14,469 nt of DNA from assembly GCA_030150585.1 (NCBI GenBank), contig JASLFM010000080.1, positions 1-14,469 on the forward strand, read 5' to 3'. The notes under the pieces were generated by a model that saw nothing but the letters and a program-made list of their open reading frames with translations, did no database searches and was not told the origin of the DNA. The translations under genes were made by a program, and so were the position numbers. Shown one piece after another: positions 12,018 to 14,469 of the stretch (position 1 is the stretch's first letter; the number at the start of each line of letters is the position of its first letter). Source of the stretch: Acidovorax sp. (GTDB lineage Bacteria; Pseudomonadota; Gammaproteobacteria; Burkholderiales; Burkholderiaceae_C).

Positions 12018-13897
12018 TGGACTTCGGCGGCCTGCTGGTCCAGCTGCTCAACGGCCTGGCGGGCGCGTCGGCGCTGTTCCTCGTGGCTGTGGGGCTGTCG
12101 CTGATCTTCGGCGTCACGCGCATCGTCAACTTCGCGCATGGCTCGTTCTACATGCTTGGCATGTACGCGGCCTATGCGTGCGTGGAGCGCTGGGCCGGGG
12201 CCCTGGGCTTCTGGCCCGCGCTGCTGCTGGCACCGCTGGCCCTGGCACTGCTGGGCGCGGTGGTCGAGATCGTGCTGCTGCGCCGCATCTACCGCGCGCC
12301 CGAGCTGTTCCAGCTGCTCGCCACCTTCGCGATCGTGCTCGTGGTGAAGGACGCGGTGCTCTGGGCCTGGGGCCCCGAAGAGCTGTTCGGCCCCCGCGCG
12401 CCGGGGCTGGAAGGCGCCGTGCAGGTGCTGGGCCGTGCCTTTCCGGCCTACGACCTGCTGCTCATCGCCGTGGGGCCCGTCGTGTTGCTGTTGCTTTGGC
12501 TGCTGCTCACGCGCACGCGCTGGGGCACGCTGGTGCGCGCGGCCACGCAGGACCGCGAAATGGTGGGCGCCCTGGGCGTCAACCAGGCCTGGCTGTTCAC
12601 GGGCGTGTTCGCGCTGGGCGCGCTGCTCGCGGGCCTGGGCGGCGCGCTGCAGCTGCCGCGCGAGAGCGCGCACCTCGACATGGACCTCAACGCCATCGGC
12701 TCGGCCTTCGTGGTGGTCGTGGTGGGCGGCATGGGCTCCCTTCCGGGGGCGTTTGCCGCGGCGCTGCTGATCGCAGAACTCAAGGCGCTGTGCGTGTGGA
12801 TGGGCGTGGTGGAGGTGGCGGGCATCACGCTCTCGATGTCCAAGCTCACGCTGGTGGTCGAGTTCCTCGCGATGGCCGTGGTGCTCGTGTGGCGCCCCTG
12901 GGGCCTGCTGGGCCGGCCGCAGGCGCCCGTGCGCGCGGGCGGCATGGCCGAGGCGCCGCTGCGCGCTGCGGGCACGCCCGCGCGCGTGGCCTGGGCGGGG
13001 CTCTTGGTATTGCTCGCGCTCTTGCCGCTGGCCTCTAGCCAGTGGCCTTACGCCACGGTGCTGATGACCGACGTGCTGGTCGCGGCGCTGTTCGCCGCCA
13101 GCCTGCATTTCCTGATGGGGCCGGCGGGCATGCACTCGTTCGGCCACGCGGCCTACTTCGGCCTGGGGGCCTACGGCGCGGCGCTGCTCGTGCGCGCGGC
13201 GGGCCTGCCCATGGAGGCAGCCCTGCTGCTCGCGCCGCTCGCGGCGGCGGGCGGTGCGCTGCTCTACGGCTGGTTCTGCGTGCGCCTGTCGGGCGTGTAC
13301 CTCACCATGCTCACGCTGGCTTTCGCGCAGATCACCTGGGCCATTGCGTTCCAGTGGGATGCCGTCACGGGCGGCAGCAATGGCCTCACGGGCCTGTGGC
13401 CCAGCGCGTGGCTGGGCGAGGGCGGCTACTACCTGCTCGTGCTCGCGCTGGTGGCGCTGGCGCTGGCGCTGTTGCGGCGCATGCTGCATGCACCGTTTGG
13501 CTACGCACTGCGCGCCGCGCGCGACTCGGCCGTGCGCGCCGACGCCATCGGCATCGACGTGCGGCGCCTGCAATGGGCCGGTTTCGTGGCGGCGGGGCTG
13601 TTTGCAGGGCTCGCGGGCGCGCTTTACGCGTTCTCCAAAGGCGGTATCTCGCCCGAGGGGCTGTCGGTCGGCAAATCGGTCGATGGCCTCGTCATGGTGC
13701 TGCTCGGCGGCGTGCAGACGCTTGCGGGGCCCATCGTGGGCGCGTCGGCCTTCACCTGGCTGCACGACACGGTGGCGCGCTCTACCTCCTACTGGCGCGC
13801 GCTGCTGGGCGGCACCATGCTCGCGCTCGTGCTGCTGTTCCCGCAGGGCATTGCCGGCTTTGTGCAGCAGCTCTGGCGCAAGGGGCGCGCGGCATGA
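12017..13897 (+). CDS. Fused LivH-LivM branched-chain amino acid-type ABC permease
   Basis: This single 626-residue inner-membrane protein contains both permease subunits that are usually separate. Residues 1 to ~300 are LivH-like (LFLVAVGLSLIFGVTRIVNFAHGSFYMLG, later VVVVVGGMGSLPGAFAAALLIAE and WRPWGLLGRPQ). After a linker of about 25 residues (PVRAGGMAEAPLRAAGTPARV), residues ~320-626 are LivM-like (MGPAGMHSFGHAAYFGLGAYGAALL, VRLSGVYLTMLTLAFAQITWAIAFQWDAVTGGSNG, VMVLLGGVQTLAGPIVGASAF). Each half has about 8 hydrophobic segments. The frame is unbroken with no internal stop, so this is a real fusion and not two genes. The ATG overlaps the TGA of the binding-protein gene, and the stop overlaps the start of the ATPase (ATGA at 13894-13897). 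The frame is open upstream, but that part shadows the binding-protein gene. Confidence 0.94.
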   Translation: MDFGGLLVQLLNGLAGASALFLVAVGLSLIFGVTRIVNFAHGSFYMLGMYAAYACVERWAGALGFWPALLLAPLALALLGAVVEIVLLRRIYRAPELFQLLATFAIVLVVKDAVLWAWGPEELFGPRAPGLEGAVQVLGRAFPAYDLLLIAVGPVVLLLLWLLLTRTRWGTLVRAATQDREMVGALGVNQAWLFTGVFALGALLAGLGGALQLPRESAHLDMDLNAIGSAFVVVVVGGMGSLPGAFAAALLIAELKALCVWMGVVEVAGITLSMSKLTLVVEFLAMAVVLVWRPWGLLGRPQAPVRAGGMAEAPLRAAGTPARVAWAGLLVLLALLPLASSQWPYATVLMTDVLVAALFAASLHFLMGPAGMHSFGHAAYFGLGAYGAALLVRAAGLPMEAALLLAPLAAAGGALLYGWFCVRLSGVYLTMLTLAFAQITWAIAFQWDAVTGGSNGLTGLWPSAWLGEGGYYLLVLALVALALALLRRMLHAPFGYALRAARDSAVRADAIGIDVRRLQWAGFVAAGLFAGLAGALYAFSKGGISPEGLSVGKSVDGLVMVLLGGVQTLAGPIVGASAFTWLHDTVARSTSYWRALLGGTMLALVLLFPQGIAGFVQQLWRKGRAA

Positions 13898-14469
13898 CGG
13901 CGCTGCTGCAGGTCTCGGGCCTGGCCAAGGCGTTCGGCGGCGTGCGCGCCGTGGACGGCGTGGACTTTGCGCTCGCGCCGGGCGAGATGCTCGCGCTCAT
14001 CGGCCCCAACGGTGCGGGCAAGTCCACCACGTTCAACATGGTGGGCGGCCAGCTCGCGCCCGACAGCGGCTCGGTGCGGCTCGCCGGGCAGGAGATCGCG
14101 GGCCTGCCGCCGCGCGCCATCTGGCGGCGGGGCGTGGGCCGCACCTTCCAGATCGCCGAGACCTTCACCTCGCTCAGTGTGGTGGAGAACGTGCAGATGG
14201 CGCTGCTCTCGGCCGACGGGCGCATCTTCCGCCTGTGGCGCCCTGCCGCGGCGCACCGGCTGCCCGATGCGCTGGCGCTGCTCGAGCGCGTGGGCATGCG
14301 CGCGCAGGCCGCGCGGCCCTGCAGCGAACTGGCCTATGGCGACGTCAAGCGCGTCGAGCTGGCCATGGCGCTCGCCCACGCGCCCCGCCTCTTGCTCATG
14401 GACGAGCCCACGGCAGGCATGGCGCCGGCCGAGCGCCTGGCGCTGATGGCGCTCACGCGCGAGATCGCG
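13894..14469 (+). CDS. LivG-type ABC transporter ATP-binding protein, 3' end outside window
   Basis: The frame is open for 192 codons from the ATG at 13894 to the window end. The protein MTALLQVSGLAKAFGGVRAVDGVDFAL is the usual LivG beginning. Walker A GPNGAGKST is at residues 37-45, a Q-loop region at GRTFQIAETFTSLSVVENV, the signature LAYGDVKRVELAMALA from residue 146, and Walker B LLLMDEPTAGMAP with D170 and E171. The LAYGD form instead of LSGGQ is normal for the LivG branch. It would energise the fused permease; a LivF-type partner is expected just downstream but cannot be seen. The 4-base ATGA overlap with the permease gene indicates translational coupling. Confidence 0.95.
   Translation, partial: MTALLQVSGLAKAFGGVRAVDGVDFALAPGEMLALIGPNGAGKSTTFNMVGGQLAPDSGSVRLAGQEIAGLPPRAIWRRGVGRTFQIAETFTSLSVVENVQMALLSADGRIFRLWRPAAAHRLPDALALLERVGMRAQAARPCSELAYGDVKRVELAMALAHAPRLLLMDEPTAGMAPAERLALMALTREIA

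Noticed and set aside
11948..13765. A 605-codon open frame opposite the permease gene
   Set aside because: Extremely His/Arg/Gln-rich product with no domain, antisense to a clear membrane protein; a high-GC artefact.
1..14469. CRISPR arrays, tRNA/rRNA genes, insertion sequences, prophage or defence genes
   Set aside because: No regularly spaced direct repeats, cloverleaf-like sequence, transposase, integrase or defence domain was seen on either strand.

Overview
The window looks like chromosomal DNA of a betaproteobacterium of the order Burkholderiales, most likely family Comamonadaceae (Acidovorax/Alicycliphilus-like). The reasons are very high GC, Burkholderiales-type protein sequences throughout, the betaproteobacterial EIIA-HPr-EI phosphotransferase cluster, and intergenic GC-rich repeats of a kind I remember as common in Comamonadaceae. 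No database search was possible, so this placement is inference.

Layout: (1) 1-1232 is the end of the S10 ribosomal protein operon (rpsC 3' end, rplP, rpmC, rpsQ), closed by a strong intrinsic terminator. (2) 1309-2309 holds a Prx5-type peroxiredoxin convergent with a GNAT acetyltransferase. (3) 2350-4221 is a redox and heme block: a membrane cytochrome b561 divergent from a periplasmic cytochrome c', then a large perfect inverted repeat, then a membrane-anchored TlpA-like thioredoxin on the minus strand. (4) 4330-8673 is a plus-strand run of a small lipoprotein, an MFS transporter, EIIA(Man), HPr and enzyme I. The first four genes overlap one another, and a GC-rich repeat separates HPr from enzyme I. 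(5) 8674-9026 is an intergenic stretch with a second copy of that repeat. (6) 9027-9749 encodes a glycine-zipper protein that shares a bidirectional terminator with the minus-strand ferredoxin-NADP reductase gene (fpr). (7) 10581-10811 is a divergent control region with several inverted repeats. (8) 10812-14469 is a branched-chain amino acid-type ABC transporter operon: a binding protein, a single polypeptide fusing both permeases (LivH-LivM), and the start of the LivG-type ATPase, cut by the window end.

How the genes work together: enzyme I, HPr and EIIA can pass phosphate from PEP, but no EIIB or EIIC is present, which suggests a regulatory phosphorelay rather than sugar uptake. The ABC genes form one translationally tight import system. 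The cytochrome b561/c' pair and the TlpA-like protein are envelope redox proteins.

Most of the window is ordinary core genome. I did not find a convincing new defence, mobile or RNA system. The points most worth a second look are the overlap of an uncharacterised lipoprotein and MFS transporter with the PTS genes, the repeat inside the pts operon, the LivH-LivM fusion, and the palindromes between fpr and the ABC operon.
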